Of a stretch of 64,000 bases of DNA, positions 34,059-45,084 are shown one piece after another (within the stretch, counting starts at the first letter, position 1; each line of letters begins with the position of its first letter). The notes under the pieces were generated by a model. It was not told the origin of the DNA. It saw only the letters and a program-made list of their open reading frames with translations, and did no database searches. The position numbers were made by a program, and so were the translations under genes. Origin of the DNA: Rhodobacterales bacterium (GTDB taxonomy: Bacteria; Pseudomonadota; Alphaproteobacteria; Rhodobacterales; Rhodobacteraceae); NCBI GenBank assembly GCA_026400355.1, contig JAPLPE010000043.1, forward strand, positions 1 through 64,000. The letters run 5' to 3'.

Positions 34059-35330
34059 ATGTCCACCCCTTCCGGTCAGGCGCCCCGCCGGGCGGCATTG
34101 CATCTTCTCGATCATGTCATAGGCGAAGGCCGCCTTCTCCCGGAACTGATAGGGCAGGGCGCTCTTGACCGCCTCGACCCCGCCGATCGCGCCCGCGCCC
34201 TGCGCCTCGCGATGGAAACCCTGCGCGGCATCAACCGGGCCGACCGCTGGCTGAAACCCTGGCTGCAGAAGTCCCCGCCGCTGGCCGTCCGCAACATCCT
34301 GCGCTTGGGCGCCGTCGAGATCGGCCAAGGCGCCGCCGCGCATGGTGTCGTCAACGATCTTGTATCCATTGTCGGCGCCGGCAAACGGACCGCCAACTTC
34401 AAGGGCCTCGTCAACGCCGTCCTCCGCCGCGCCGCCAAAGCTGGCCCCGCCGCCTGGAACGCGCTGCCCGTGCCGCTCCTCCCCGATTGGCTCCGCGCCC
34501 CCCTCGTCGCCGCATGGGGACGCAACCAGGTCGAGGCGATGGAGGCGGCCCATTTCGCCGGTGCGCCCCTCGACCTCACCGCCAAAGGCGATGCCTCAGC
34601 CCTCGCCGAATCCCTTGGCGGTACCCTCCTTCCCACCGGCTCAGTCCGCCTCAACGACGCCGGTCAGGTCTCCCAGCTCCCCGGCTTCGACGCCGGTGAC
34701 TTCTGGGTCCAGGACGCCGCCGCCGCCTTGCCCGTCCGCGTTCTTGCCCCACAAGCCGGCGAAACCGTCCTCGATCTCTGCGCCGCACCCGGTGGCAAGA
34801 CACTCCAGCTTGCCGCCGCCGGAGCACATGCAACCGCCCTCGACCTCTCCGAATCCCGCCTCCGCCGCGTCACCGAAAACCTTGCCCGAACAGGCCTCTC
34901 TGCCGAAGTCGTCGCCGCCGACGCCCTCACATGGGCTCAGGGTCCCTACGACGCCGTCCTCCTCGACGCCCCCTGTTCCGCCACGGGCACAATCCGCCGC
35001 CACCCCGATCTGCCCTATGCCAAGGACGGGTCCGAATTTGCCGCGCTCATCGACCAACAGACCCGTCTCTTCGACCACGCCCTCACCCTCGTCAAACCTG
35101 GCGGCAGGCTCGTTTTCTGCACCTGCTCACTCCTCCCCGACGAAGGCGAGGTTCGGGTCGAAGAGGTGCTGGCCCGCCACCCCGGCCTGACCGTCGAAAG
35201 ACCCCGCGCCCCGGGCCTCGATCCCACCTGGATCACCCCTGAAGGCGGCCTCCGCCTGCGTCCAGACTACTGGCCGGATCTTGGCGGGATAGATGGCTTC
35301 TACATCGCAATGTTACGAAAGCCTGCGTGA
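34059..35330 (+). CDS. rsmB: 16S rRNA (cytosine(967)-C(5))-methyltransferase
   Basis: This 423-residue protein has an N-terminal NusB-like domain (about 10-130) and a C-terminal SAM methyltransferase with DLCAAPGGKTLQLA, DAPCSATGTIRRHP and the catalytic cysteine segment FCTCSLLPDEGE. It methylates C967 of 16S rRNA. Its last 38 bases overlap the start of the heparinase gene, the arrangement usual in this order of bacteria. Confidence 0.93.
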   Translation: MSTPSGQAPRRAALHLLDHVIGEGRLLPELIGQGALDRLDPADRARALRLAMETLRGINRADRWLKPWLQKSPPLAVRNILRLGAVEIGQGAAAHGVVNDLVSIVGAGKRTANFKGLVNAVLRRAAKAGPAAWNALPVPLLPDWLRAPLVAAWGRNQVEAMEAAHFAGAPLDLTAKGDASALAESLGGTLLPTGSVRLNDAGQVSQLPGFDAGDFWVQDAAAALPVRVLAPQAGETVLDLCAAPGGKTLQLAAAGAHATALDLSESRLRRVTENLARTGLSAEVVAADALTWAQGPYDAVLLDAPCSATGTIRRHPDLPYAKDGSEFAALIDQQTRLFDHALTLVKPGGRLVFCTCSLLPDEGEVRVEEVLARHPGLTVERPRAPGLDPTWITPEGGLRLRPDYWPDLGGIDGFYIAMLRKPA

Positions 35331-37152
35331 CTTGAGGCCGCTTCAGTCCTATCATCGGCCAAAACCAAAGGCCCCCGAGCAGAGGCATCACATCTTGGCC
35401 AGACGGCAGACATGGACCGCGCAAAGCACGGCCTTTATGGATCGTGTCCATGCGCGGCTGGCTGCGCGCGCCCGCCCCGCGACCGGTCTGGTCTCTGCTC
35501 CCGAACCCCGCACGATCGGCCACTTCGCCCGTGGTCGTCAGCTTGTCGCGGGCAACTTCCTGCTCGGCGGCCTTCTGATCGAGGCGCAACGCCGTTCCAT
35601 CTGGGACATTGGCGACCCCGCCGATCCCTATGTGATCGCCCTGCAAGGTTGCAGCTGGCTTGACGATCTTGCCGCTGTCGGCGACGCCAAGGCTCGCGAA
35701 CGCGCTCAGTCTTGGGTCACCGAGTGGATCGCCCGCTTTGGCAACGGCGCCGGGCCCGGCTGGACGCCTGAACTCACTGGCCGCCGCCTGATCCGCTGGA
35801 TCAACCACGCGTTCTTTCTCCTCCGCGGTCTTGAAAAGGATCAGACTGACGCCTTTTACGCCAGTCTCGCCAGCCAGACCCTATACCTCTCCCGCCGCTG
35901 GAAAACCGCTCGCGCCGGCCTTCACCGGTTCGAGGCGCTGACGGGCATGGTCTATGCCGGCCTCACCCTTTCCGGGATGGAGAAACACGTCACCCCTGCC
36001 CTCACCGCCCTGTCCCGCGATTGCGAAACCGCAATCAGTGACCAAGGCGGCATCGCCACCCGCAACCCCGAAGAACTGCTCGAGGTCTTTACCCTTTTCA
36101 CCTGGGCCACGCAGGCCCTGACCGAAGTCGACCAGACCCCACCGCAACCACTTCTCGCCGCAATCGGCCGCATTGCCCCTACGCTCCGCGCCCTCCGCCA
36201 TGCCGACAGCGGCCTTGCCCGCTTTCACGGCGGTGGACGCGGGCTCGAAGGGCAGCTTGACCACGCCCTTGCCGCCTCCGGGCAAAGGGGCCGCACCTCA
36301 ACCGGCCTCCACATGGGTTTTGCCCGCCTCGCCGCAGGCCGGACCACCGTCATCATTGACGCCGCCGCCCCGCCCAGCGGTCGCGACTCGGTCGAGGCGC
36401 ATGCCTCCACCCTTGCTTTCGAACTCACCTCGGGCCGCAGGCCGCTGATCGTCAACTGCGGCTCCGGCGCGACCTTTGGTGCCGAATGGCGCCGTGCTGG
36501 CCGGGCCACACCCAGCCATTCGACCCTCGGAATCGACGGCTATTCTTCCTCGCGACTTGCCCCTCCGGGCAAAGGGGCAAGCTCGGCGCAGGAATGGCTT
36601 GTCGATACCCCGTCCCGCGTGATCTGCGAACAGTCCGAACTGGCCGACGGTCATCGCGCCGAACTCGCCCACGACGGCTGGCTCCGCACCCACGGCCTGA
36701 CCCATGCCCGCACGCTCGACCTTTCCAATGACGGACGCGCGCTCGCAGGCGAAGACCTTCTGACCACCCTCGCCACCGCTGACCAGACCCGCTTCGACCG
36801 CGCCCTCGACTTTGAAAAGCGCAAGGGCATCGCCTTTTCCATTCGCTTCCACCTGCACCCCGATGTCGACGCCGCCATCGACCTTGGCGGCACCGCCATC
36901 TCACTTGCCCTCAAAAGCGGCGAAGTCTGGATCTTCCGCCACGACAGCACCGTCAACATGACGCTTGAACCTTCGGTTTATCTTGAAAACGGTCGCCTTC
37001 GCCCGCGCCCAACGCAGCAGGTGGTCTTATCCGGCCGCGCAATCTCGTATGCGACCCGCGTGCGCTGGACTCTGGCCAAGGCACAGGACACGCCGAACGC
37101 CCTGCGCGATCTCGCGCCAAGCGGCCGCGGCATCGACGAGATCGAGGAGTGA
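35293..37152 (+). CDS. Heparinase II/III family protein
   Basis: This 619-residue protein has an N-terminal alpha/alpha-toroid (about 100-300, with [10 protein letters not shown] and [15 protein letters not shown]) and a C-terminal heparinase II/III beta domain (about 330-610, with [19 protein letters not shown] and NCGSG). Family members are polysaccharide lyases, but in Rhodobacterales this conserved gene next to rsmB and purH lacks a signal peptide and its substrate is unknown. ATG 35293 overlaps rsmB; a start nearer 35437 is possible. Confidence 0.83.
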   Translation: MASTSQCYESLRDLRPLQSYHRPKPKAPEQRHHILARRQTWTAQSTAFMDRVHARLAARARPATGLVSAPEPRTIGHFARGRQLVAGNFLLGGLLIEAQRRSIWDIGDPADPYVIALQGCSWLDDLAAVGDAKARERAQSWVTEWIARFGNGAGPGWTPELTGRRLIRWINHAFFLLRGLEKDQTDAFYASLASQTLYLSRRWKTARAGLHRFEALTGMVYAGLTLSGMEKHVTPALTALSRDCETAISDQGGIATRNPEELLEVFTLFTWATQALTEVDQTPPQPLLAAIGRIAPTLRALRHADSGLARFHGGGRGLEGQLDHALAASGQRGRTSTGLHMGFARLAAGRTTVIIDAAAPPSGRDSVEAHASTLAFELTSGRRPLIVNCGSGATFGAEWRRAGRATPSHSTLGIDGYSSSRLAPPGKGASSAQEWLVDTPSRVICEQSELADGHRAELAHDGWLRTHGLTHARTLDLSNDGRALAGEDLLTTLATADQTRFDRALDFEKRKGIAFSIRFHLHPDVDAAIDLGGTAISLALKSGEVWIFRHDSTVNMTLEPSVYLENGRLRPRPTQQVVLSGRAISYATRVRWTLAKAQDTPNALRDLAPSGRGIDEIEE

Positions 37153-37159
37153 GATCCCC

Positions 37160-38749
37160 GTGACCGACCTGCAACCCCTGCGCCGCGCGCTTCTTTCCGT
37201 TTCCGACAAGACCGGCCTTGTCGATCTGGCGCGCGCCCTCGCCGGTCGCGGTGTCGAACTCCTCTCGACCGGCGGAACCGCCGCCGCCTTGCGCGCCGCG
37301 GGCCTCACCGTCATCGACGTCTCCGAAGTCACCGGCTTCCCCGAAATGCTCGACGGTCGGGTCAAGACGCTCCACCCCCGCGTCCACGGCGGTCTTCTCG
37401 CTGTCCGCGATGATGCCGCCCACATCGCCGCACTCGACGAACACGCCATCGCGCCCATCGACCTCCTCGTCGTCAACCTTTACCCGTTCGAAGCAACCGT
37501 CGCCAAAGGCGCGACCTACGACGACTGCATCGAAAACATCGACATCGGCGGTCCCGCCATGATTCGTGCGGCCGCCAAGAACCACGCTTTCGTCACCGTC
37601 CTCGTGGATGTTGAGGATTACACGCAACTCCTTGCCGAACTCGATGGCAATAACGGCCGGACGACACTCCCCTTCCGGCAGGCGATGGCCCAGACGGCCT
37701 ATGCCCGCACCGCCACCTACGACGCCGCCGTTTCCACATGGATGGCCGCCGCCATCGGTGAAACAGCGCCCCGCCGCCGCGCCTTTGCCGGACATCTGGC
37801 CCAGACGCTCCGCTATGGCGAAAACCCGCACCAATCTGCGGCCTTCTACACCGACTGCACCAGCCGCCCCGGCGCGGCCACGGCAACGCAGGTGCAGGGC
37901 AAGGAACTCTCCTACAACAACATCAACGATACCGACGCCGCCTTTGAACTCGTCGCCGAGTTCGCCCCCGCCGATGGCCCGGCCTGTGCCATCATCAAGC
38001 ACGCCAACCCCTGCGGTGTGGCCCGTGGCAAGACTCTCCTCGACGCTTACCGCGCCGCCTATGACTGCGACCGGACCAGCGCCTTTGGCGGCATCGTCGC
38101 CCTGAACCACCCGATCGACGCCGCCACGGCCGAAGAAATCGTCGCCATCTTCACCGAAGTCGTCATCGCCCCCGGGGCCAGCGACGCCGCCAAGGCTGTC
38201 TTTGCCAGCAAGAAGAACCTCCGCCTCCTCCTTACCCCCGGCCTGCCCGACCCAACGGCTGCGTCAATCACCTACCGTCAAGTGGCAGGAGGGCTCCTCG
38301 TGCAGGACAAGGACACTCAACCGCTTGACCCCGCCAACATCCGCGTTGTCAGCAAACGCCACCCGACGGCTGCCCAGATGGCCGACCTCCGCTTTGCCTG
38401 GACCGTGGCCAAGCACGTCAAGTCAAACGCCATTGTCTATGCCAAGGACGGTGCCACCGTCGGCATCGGTGCTGGTCAGATGAGCCGGGTCGACTCCACC
38501 TGCATCGCCGCTCAAAAGGCGCAGGACATGGCCACTGCCCTCGGCCTCCCCGCCTCGCCCGCCATCGGCTCGGTCGTGGCCTCAGACGCCTTCTTCCCCT
38601 TCCCGGACGGCCTTCTGGCCGCCGCCGCCGCCGGTGCCATCGCCGTGATTCAACCCGGCGGCTCCGTAAAGGACGCCGACGTGATCGCCGCCGCCAACGA
38701 AGCCGGGATCGCCATGGTCTTTACCGGCCAGCGCCACTTCCGCCACTAG
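37160..38749 (+). CDS. purH: Bifunctional AICAR formyltransferase/IMP cyclohydrolase
   Basis: This 529-residue bifunctional enzyme has an N-terminal MGS-like IMP cyclohydrolase domain ([33 protein letters not shown]) and the transformylase domain with KHANPCGVA and [13 protein letters not shown]. It performs the last two steps of purine synthesis. The start is a GTG at 37160, eight bases after the heparinase stop. Confidence 0.96.
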   Translation: MTDLQPLRRALLSVSDKTGLVDLARALAGRGVELLSTGGTAAALRAAGLTVIDVSEVTGFPEMLDGRVKTLHPRVHGGLLAVRDDAAHIAALDEHAIAPIDLLVVNLYPFEATVAKGATYDDCIENIDIGGPAMIRAAAKNHAFVTVLVDVEDYTQLLAELDGNNGRTTLPFRQAMAQTAYARTATYDAAVSTWMAAAIGETAPRRRAFAGHLAQTLRYGENPHQSAAFYTDCTSRPGAATATQVQGKELSYNNINDTDAAFELVAEFAPADGPACAIIKHANPCGVARGKTLLDAYRAAYDCDRTSAFGGIVALNHPIDAATAEEIVAIFTEVVIAPGASDAAKAVFASKKNLRLLLTPGLPDPTAASITYRQVAGGLLVQDKDTQPLDPANIRVVSKRHPTAAQMADLRFAWTVAKHVKSNAIVYAKDGATVGIGAGQMSRVDSTCIAAQKAQDMATALGLPASPAIGSVVASDAFFPFPDGLLAAAAAGAIAVIQPGGSVKDADVIAAANEAGIAMVFTGQRHFRH

Positions 38750-38759
38750 GACCCCTAAC

Positions 38760-39269
38760 ATGGCCAAAGCCCCTCCTTTCACGATGCGCCTCATGGTCTG
38801 GACGGCCTTCTGGGTCTTCATTCTGGATCAGGCGACCAAATGGCTTGTCGTGCATTGGCTGGGCCTTGCCGAGAAAGGCCAGATCAATGTCTGGCCGCCT
38901 TTTCTCAACTTTCACATGGCGTGGAATCAGGGCGTCAACTTCGGCCTTCTGTCGGGATTCGACATGCGCTGGGTGCTGATCACCCTTGCCGTCGCGATAT
39001 CTTGCTTTGTGGTCTACTGGGTCCGCAAGGACGCCGGAAACGCCCGTGTCCAGTTTGCAGCCGGTCTGCTCATCGGCGGCGCGATGGGCAATGTCGTGGA
39101 CCGAGTCCTCTACGGCGCCGTGGCCGATTTCCTGAACATGTCCTGTTGCGGGATCGAAAACCCCTATTCCTTCAACGTGGCCGACATCGCCGTCTTTGCC
39201 GGTGCCATCGGCCTCGCCTTCTTCTCGGGCGGGGACAAGCCGAAAACAGCCAAACCTGGATCGCCTTGA
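38760..39269 (+). CDS. lspA: Lipoprotein signal peptidase (SPase II)
   Basis: This 169-residue inner-membrane protein has four hydrophobic segments and the SPase II signatures FILDQATKW, NQGVNFGLL, GGAMGNVVDRVLYG and FNVADIAV; the two aspartates in VVDR and NVAD are the catalytic pair. It cuts signal peptides of prolipoproteins. It follows purH by ten bases and precedes a lipoprotein gene that would be one of its substrates. Confidence 0.95.
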   Translation: MAKAPPFTMRLMVWTAFWVFILDQATKWLVVHWLGLAEKGQINVWPPFLNFHMAWNQGVNFGLLSGFDMRWVLITLAVAISCFVVYWVRKDAGNARVQFAAGLLIGGAMGNVVDRVLYGAVADFLNMSCCGIENPYSFNVADIAVFAGAIGLAFFSGGDKPKTAKPGSP

Positions 39270-39349
39270 CAACGGCAGCAGGGCAGGGGTCATGGACGGC
39301 CCCCTTTGCCTGCGCTAAGACAGGGCATGATCGGTCGGGATTGGAACGG

Positions 39350-39856
39350 ATGAACGCAAAGCCCGTGTTGGCATGTCTGGCGCTGCTGGCTCTCGTCGCC
39401 TGCAACGACAATGACGGTCTGCGCAACCTGGACAACGGGCTGGACGGCCCGGACGAGTTTGCGGTCATTCCCTTCAAGCCCCTGACAATCCCTGACACGC
39501 TCGCTCTGCCCCCGCCGACGCCGGGCGGCAGCAACATCACCGACCCCAATCCGGCGGCCGATGCCACGGTGGCCCTTGGTGGTTCACCAGCGGCAGCCTT
39601 TGCGGGTGGCGTGCCTGCAAATGACGCGGCCCTCGTAAACTATGCGGCCCGCAATGGTGTTGATCCCGCCATCCGTACCACGCTGGCTCAGGAAGACGCG
39701 TCAATCCGCGCCGGTGCCTCGGGTGGACAATGGTTCAATCCGCTTGGCCGCGATCTCTATTACCCCGCTTACGCGAACCAAAGCCTTGACGCCTATGCCG
39801 AACTTGCACGGTTCCAGGCCATGGGTGTCGCGGTCCCAACCCCGCCGCCCTTCTGA
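39350..39856 (+). CDS. DUF3035 lipoprotein (possible BamF-type subunit)
   Basis: This 168-residue protein has a lipoprotein signal with lipobox LVAC (cysteine near residue 18), then GPDEFAVIPFKPLTIP and LPPPTPGG, characteristic of DUF3035. Some databases, as I recall, label this family BamF-like, a small lipoprotein of the alphaproteobacterial outer-membrane beta-barrel assembly machine; I could not confirm that here. It lies between lspA and the M16 peptidases. Confidence 0.8.
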   Translation: MNAKPVLACLALLALVACNDNDGLRNLDNGLDGPDEFAVIPFKPLTIPDTLALPPPTPGGSNITDPNPAADATVALGGSPAAAFAGGVPANDAALVNYAARNGVDPAIRTTLAQEDASIRAGASGGQWFNPLGRDLYYPAYANQSLDAYAELARFQAMGVAVPTPPPF

Positions 39857-39969
39857 ACGGCGCGGCAACCCTCCGGGAACTGACGCCTTTTCACGTCCGC
39901 GTTTCCCCGCCTTGCGGGCTGACCCAAACTGAGTAGGGTATCGCACATCACCGTCCGAAAGGGTCGCCG

Positions 39970-41301
39970 ATGTTCCGAAACGCCATTGTGGCCGCAGCTT
40001 TCACCATCCCGGCCACGCTGGCCCATGCCGAAATCGTAACGACCCATACCCTCGACAACGGCATGCAGATCGTGGTCGTCGAAGACCACCGCGCCCCTGT
40101 CGTCGTCCACATGATCTGGTACCGGACGGGCTCCGCCGACGAACCCCCGGCGGTTTCGGGGGTCGCCCACTTCCTTGAACACCTCATGTTCAAGGCAACC
40201 GATACGATGGATGCCGGCGAATTCTCCACGGTCGTCGCCGCGAACGGCGGCAGCGACAACGCCTTCACCAGCTTCGACTACACCGCATATTATCAGCGCG
40301 TCGCCTCAGACCGTCTGGAACTGATGATGCAAATGGAAAGCGACCGGATGAACAATCTGGCCCTGACCGCCGAGGATATCGAAACCGAACGTCAAGTCAT
40401 CCTCGAAGAGCGCTCCGAACGCGTCGACACCGACCCAAGCGCCATCGCCCGCGAACAGATGCTTGCCGCCCAGTACATGAACCACCGATACGGCACCCCC
40501 GTCATCGGCTGGCAACACGAGATGGAGGCTCTCGATCAGGGCCCCGTCCGTGACTTCTACGATCTCTACTATTCCCCGAACAATGCGATCCTCGTCGTCG
40601 CAGGCGATGTGAACCCGGACGAAGTGATCTTGCTTGCCAACAGCCATTATGGCGTCCTGCCCGCTGAAGAGGGTCTTCCCGAACGTGTCCGCCCGATGGA
40701 GCCGCCGCAACTGGCCGAACGCAGGATCGTCTACACCGACGAACGCGTCTCTCAGCCCTATGTCACGCGCACCTACCTCGCCCCGGAACGTAACGCCGGC
40801 GATCAGAAAGAGGCCGCAGCACTCACCTATCTCTCGGAAATCCTTGGTGGTTCCTCCTTCACTTCGGTTCTGGGAACCAAACTGACCTTTGACACCCAGG
40901 TCGCGCTCTTCACGGGCGCCGGGTACGACGGCATCTCGCTAGACAAGACCACCTTCTCGGTGACTGTCGCCCCCGCCGAAGGCGTCACCCTTCAGGCTGC
41001 CGAAGATGCGATGGACGCCGCCATCGATCAGTTCATGCAGGATGGCATCGACCCCGTTCAACTCGAACGGATAAGATCCCAGCTCCGCGCCTCGGAAATC
41101 TATGCAAAGGACAATGTCGAGGGTCTCGCACAGCAATACGGTGCCGCACTCTCTTCCGGCCTGACGGTGCAGGACGTCAAAGACTGGCCCGCCACCCTGC
41201 AGGCCGTCACCGCAGAAGACATCATGTTAGTCGCCGCAAAGGTCCTTGACCGCAAACAGTCCGTGACGATGTGGGTCACGGCCAATGACGAGGACCCGTG
41301 A
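39970..41301 (+). CDS. M16 family zinc peptidase, catalytic subunit
   Basis: This 443-residue exported protein (signal peptide about 1-20, ending AHA) has the inverted zinc motif HFLEH (67-71) and the downstream glutamate region ETERQVILEERS. It is a periplasmic M16 (pitrilysin-like) peptidase. It shares one base with the next gene, which encodes a partner lacking the zinc motif, so the two likely form a clam-shaped heterodimer. Confidence 0.92.
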   Translation: MFRNAIVAAAFTIPATLAHAEIVTTHTLDNGMQIVVVEDHRAPVVVHMIWYRTGSADEPPAVSGVAHFLEHLMFKATDTMDAGEFSTVVAANGGSDNAFTSFDYTAYYQRVASDRLELMMQMESDRMNNLALTAEDIETERQVILEERSERVDTDPSAIAREQMLAAQYMNHRYGTPVIGWQHEMEALDQGPVRDFYDLYYSPNNAILVVAGDVNPDEVILLANSHYGVLPAEEGLPERVRPMEPPQLAERRIVYTDERVSQPYVTRTYLAPERNAGDQKEAAALTYLSEILGGSSFTSVLGTKLTFDTQVALFTGAGYDGISLDKTTFSVTVAPAEGVTLQAAEDAMDAAIDQFMQDGIDPVQLERIRSQLRASEIYAKDNVEGLAQQYGAALSSGLTVQDVKDWPATLQAVTAEDIMLVAAKVLDRKQSVTMWVTANDEDP

Positions 41302-42608
41302 TGATCCGCTTCGTTCTTGCGCTCTGCCTCTCGCTCTCGGCCCTTTCGGCCCGCGCCGTCACAATCGACGAAGTCACCTCGCCCGGTGGGATCAGCGCCT
41401 GGCTTGTTCAGGCGCACGAGATTCCCTTTGTCTCGCTCGAAATCAGCATCCGGGGTGGCGCGAACCTTGACGAACCGGGCAAACGCGGCGCAGTCAATCT
41501 GATGATGGCCCTTCTCGAAGAAGGCTCCGGCGACATGGACGCCCGCACTTTTCAGGAAGCCCGCGAATCCCTCGCGGCAAGCTATGCCTTCCAGACCTAT
41601 GACGACACCGTCAGCATCTCGGCCAGTTTCCTCAACGAAAATCAGGATCAGGCCGTCGATCTGCTTCGTCAGGCCGTCGTGACCCCGCGCTTTGACCCGG
41701 ACGCGATCGAACGTGTCCGCGCCCAGGTCGTCGCCAATATCCAGTCCGAGGCGCAAGACCCCGGTTCTATCGCTGGCGATGCCTTCTATGCCGCCGCTTT
41801 CGCGGGTCATCCCTATGGGTCCTCACTGAACGGTACGCTGGAAAGCGTCGCAGCCCTCACTCGCGACGATCTCCTGTCTGCCCATGCAAATACCCTCACC
41901 CGCGACCGTATCTATGTTGGTGCTGTGGGCGACATCACCCCCGAACAGCTTGGCATCCTCCTCGACCACCTCCTGGGCGACCTCCCCGCAACCGGGCCGG
42001 CGCTGCCTGACCGGGTTGAATTCGGCCTGACGGGTGGCGTCACCGTCATCGACTACCCCACTCCCCAATCCATCGCACTCTTCGGGCATTCCGGCATCAA
42101 ACGCGACGCCCCCGATTTCTTTGCCGCCTACATCCTCAACCACATCTTCGGCGGCTCCGGCTTTGACAGTCGCCTGATGCAGGAAGTCCGCGAAAAGCGC
42201 GGCCTCACCTACGGCATCGGCACCTACCTCGTGCCCAAAGATCTGTCCGAAATGGTGCTGGGCTCGGTCGCATCCGGCAACGACACGATGGCCGAGGCAA
42301 TCGGTGTCATTCAGGACCAGTGGGCGCAGATCGCCACCAACGGCGTCACACAAGAAGAACTGGACCGCGCCAAGACCTACATCACCGGAGAATACCCCCT
42401 CCGGTTCGATGGCAACAGCGAAATTGCCAGCATCCTTGTCGGCATGCAGATGATTGATCTGCCCACAGACTACGTCATCAACCGCAACGACTACATCAAC
42501 GCGGTGACGCTGGCGGATATCAACCGGGTGGCGGCCTATCTCTTCAAGCCTGACGCGTTGCACTTCACTGTCGTGGGTCAGCCCGAAGGCCTGACGACCA
42601 CGCCGTAA
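41301..42608 (+). CDS. M16 family peptidase-like partner lacking the zinc motif
   Basis: This 435-residue exported M16-fold protein (signal ending ARA near residue 18) has NLMMALLEEGSG where HxxEH would be, so it cannot bind the catalytic zinc. It keeps the arginine/tyrosine substrate-positioning segment EKRGLTYGIGTYL. This matches the non-catalytic half of two-subunit M16 proteases. The ATG at 41301 overlaps the upstream stop as TGATG; GTG at 41298 is the alternative. Confidence 0.9.
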   Translation: MIRFVLALCLSLSALSARAVTIDEVTSPGGISAWLVQAHEIPFVSLEISIRGGANLDEPGKRGAVNLMMALLEEGSGDMDARTFQEARESLAASYAFQTYDDTVSISASFLNENQDQAVDLLRQAVVTPRFDPDAIERVRAQVVANIQSEAQDPGSIAGDAFYAAAFAGHPYGSSLNGTLESVAALTRDDLLSAHANTLTRDRIYVGAVGDITPEQLGILLDHLLGDLPATGPALPDRVEFGLTGGVTVIDYPTPQSIALFGHSGIKRDAPDFFAAYILNHIFGGSGFDSRLMQEVREKRGLTYGIGTYLVPKDLSEMVLGSVASGNDTMAEAIGVIQDQWAQIATNGVTQEELDRAKTYITGEYPLRFDGNSEIASILVGMQMIDLPTDYVINRNDYINAVTLADINRVAAYLFKPDALHFTVVGQPEGLTTTP

Positions 42609-42650
42609 CTCTCTCGCAGAATCACCGGCGGTCATGCTATCTCTTGTGTC

Positions 42651-44474
42651 ATGAACGTCCTTGACCCCAAGATACCACGCGCCCGCCCGGTTATCCGCCA
42701 ATTGGACGAAGGCGCCATCAACCGCATCGCTGCAGGCGAGGTGGTTGAACGCCCGGCATCTGCAGTCAAGGAACTGGTCGAAAACAGTCTCGACGCAGGC
42801 GCAACCCGGATCGAAGTGGTCATCAGTGACGGCGGCCGTTCCCTCATCCGCGTGACAGATGATGGCTGCGGCCTCACTGCCGAAGACCTGCCACTTGCCC
42901 TGTCCCGCCATGCCACGTCCAAGATTGACGGCACCGATCTTCTGAACATCCAAAGCTTCGGTTTCCGGGGAGAAGCACTCCCCTCACTGGGCGCCGTGGG
43001 CCGCCTGACCATCACCAGCCGCGCCGCCGGCACTCCGGGTTCCATGATCGCCGTTGCCGGTGGCCGCACCGACCCCGTCCGCCCTGCCGCCCTGACTTCG
43101 GGCACGGTTGTCGAACTTCGCGACCTGTTCTTCGCAACGCCTGCCCGGCTCAAGTTCCTGCGCTCCGACCGGAGCGAAGGTCAGGCCGTCGCCGATACCA
43201 TCAAGCGCCTTGCAATGGCCGAACCCTTCGTTACCTTCATCCTGCGCGATGCGACAGAAAGAGAGGACCGGACCCTCTTCCGCGCCGATGCCGAACAGGG
43301 CGACCTCTTCGACGCACTCCACCGTCGCCTCACGATTGTCCTCGGCCGCGACTTTGCCGATAATGCCGTCCCGATCGACACAGAACGCGAAGGTCACCAC
43401 CTCACCGGCTATGCCGCACTGCCCACCTATTCCCGCGGTGCCGCCGTCGCGCAGCACCTTTTCGTCAACGGCCGCCCCGTCCGGGACAAGCTCCTGATCG
43501 GCGCCCTCAAGGCTGCCTATCACGATCTCCTCTCCCGCGATCGCCACCCTGCCGCCGCGCTCTTCATCGATTGCGACCCGCAATTGGTCGACGTCAACGT
43601 CCACCCCGCCAAGGCCGAAGTCCGCTTCCGCGACCCCGGCCTTGTCCGCGGGCTCATCGTCACCGGCCTCCGCCACTCTCTCGCCGGGTCCGGCCACCGC
43701 ACGGCGACGACCATCGCCACCGAAACGCTGGGTGCAATGCGCACCGAACCTGCGCCGCGCCGCATCTATCAGATGGACCGCCCCTCCTATGCGGCACGCG
43801 CGTCCTCCTACCTCGCCCAGTCTCCCGGCTTTGCCGAAACCGCTGCCCCCAGTGCCCGCATCGACAGCGACGTCGCGCGCCCTGCGGACGAACGCCTCCC
43901 CCTCGGTGCCGCCAAGGCGCAGGTTCACGAAAACTACATCATTGCCCAGACCGACGCAGGCATCGTCATCGTCGACCAGCACGCCGCCCACGAACGCCTG
44001 ATCTACGAACGCCTGAAACGCCAGATGGCCGAAACCGGCATCGCCGCACAGGCGCTGCTGATCCCCGATATCGTCGAGCTCGGCCCCGCCGGTGTCGCCC
44101 GGCTTCTGGACCTCGCCCCCGATCTCGCCCGCCTGGGCCTCACCCTCGAACCTTTCGGCTCTGGCGCCGTTGCCGTCCGCGAAACCCCCGCCGCGCTGGG
44201 CGTCTTGGATTCGCAGGCCCTCCTCCGCGACATTCTCGACGAAATCGAGGAAGCCGACGACAGCCGCACCCTCACCACCCGTCTCGACGCGATCCTGTCG
44301 CGCATGGCCTGCCACGGTTCCGTCCGCTCCGGCCGCCAGCTTCGCCCAGACGAAATGAACGCCCTCCTCCGCGAAATGGAGGCGACACCCCACTCCGGTC
44401 AGTGCAACCATGGACGCCCGACCTATGTCACCCTGCAGCTAAGTGACATTGAAAGACTCTTCGGCCGCCGCTGA
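42651..44474 (+). CDS. mutL: DNA mismatch repair protein MutL (endonuclease type)
   Basis: This 607-residue protein has an N-terminal GHKL ATPase ([29 protein letters not shown]), a transducer domain, and a C-terminal dimerisation domain with the endonuclease motif [12 protein letters not shown] plus ACHGSVRSG and CNHGRP. The DQHA motif marks the nicking MutL found in bacteria without MutH. The start and length are normal. Confidence 0.96.
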   Translation: MNVLDPKIPRARPVIRQLDEGAINRIAAGEVVERPASAVKELVENSLDAGATRIEVVISDGGRSLIRVTDDGCGLTAEDLPLALSRHATSKIDGTDLLNIQSFGFRGEALPSLGAVGRLTITSRAAGTPGSMIAVAGGRTDPVRPAALTSGTVVELRDLFFATPARLKFLRSDRSEGQAVADTIKRLAMAEPFVTFILRDATEREDRTLFRADAEQGDLFDALHRRLTIVLGRDFADNAVPIDTEREGHHLTGYAALPTYSRGAAVAQHLFVNGRPVRDKLLIGALKAAYHDLLSRDRHPAAALFIDCDPQLVDVNVHPAKAEVRFRDPGLVRGLIVTGLRHSLAGSGHRTATTIATETLGAMRTEPAPRRIYQMDRPSYAARASSYLAQSPGFAETAAPSARIDSDVARPADERLPLGAAKAQVHENYIIAQTDAGIVIVDQHAAHERLIYERLKRQMAETGIAAQALLIPDIVELGPAGVARLLDLAPDLARLGLTLEPFGSGAVAVRETPAALGVLDSQALLRDILDEIEEADDSRTLTTRLDAILSRMACHGSVRSGRQLRPDEMNALLREMEATPHSGQCNHGRPTYVTLQLSDIERLFGRR

Positions 44475-44540
44475 CCTATCCCCGTTGTCAGTCTCCGCCC
44501 CCCGGACTAGTCTGGACATCGACCAGTCAGGAGCATCACG

Positions 44541-45008
44541 ATGATCACCGGGATTCGGACCGTCACCGCCATCATGGCCCTTACCGCCCTTGGCGCATGC
44601 GCCGAAATGGGCATCCAGCCGATGACCATGACCGCCCCGCAGATGACTGCAGAAGAAGTCGCGGTCGAAGTGCAACGTGCCTTTGACTCACCCTATGCCG
44701 AAATCCCCTTCAGTAATGGCGCGATTTCGGTCGTTGCCACCGAACGGGGCAAGATCAGCACTTTCCTTCTCGTCCCCTGTCAAAGTGGCAATGGCATCTG
44801 CACCGCCTCCCCCATCGGCCGCGCGGGCAGCCTGACGGTCAGCCCTGATTTCTACATTGTTCAGGGAACCTACCGAAACCGGACATTCTTCCTCCGCCCG
44901 GGCGGCGGCGGCTGGCTGCGCACCGGAAACGTCGATGTTCCGCTCGCCTGGAACAGCACGATCAACGGTATCGCCCGGACCTATGATCCCGAAGAACTGG
45001 GCGACTGA
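44541..45008 (+). CDS. Small lipoprotein of unknown function
   Basis: This 155-residue protein has a lipoprotein signal with lipobox LGAC (cysteine near residue 20). The mature part has two cysteines (VPCQSGNGIC), a STFLLVPC segment and no domain I recognise. It sits alone between mutL and a strong bidirectional terminator. It is probably an outer-membrane lipoprotein. Confidence 0.72.
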   Translation: MITGIRTVTAIMALTALGACAEMGIQPMTMTAPQMTAEEVAVEVQRAFDSPYAEIPFSNGAISVVATERGKISTFLLVPCQSGNGICTASPIGRAGSLTVSPDFYIVQGTYRNRTFFLRPGGGGWLRTGNVDVPLAWNSTINGIARTYDPEELGD

Positions 45009-45023
45009 GCCAACCGATCATTC

Positions 45024-45064
45024 AAAATGAAACAGGCGCCCCCAAGGGGCGCCTGTTTCATTTT
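45024..45064. terminator. Bidirectional terminator between the lipoprotein gene and chrR
   Basis: A perfect 19-base inverted repeat (45024-45042 with 45046-45064, core AACAGGCGCCCC-CAA-GGGGCGCCTGTT) is flanked by AAAA on the left and TTTT on the right, so it gives a U-tract in either direction. It ends the plus-strand lipoprotein gene and the minus-strand chrR gene. Confidence 0.96.
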
Positions 45065-45084
45065 CATTTGCCCAGAAGGTTCGG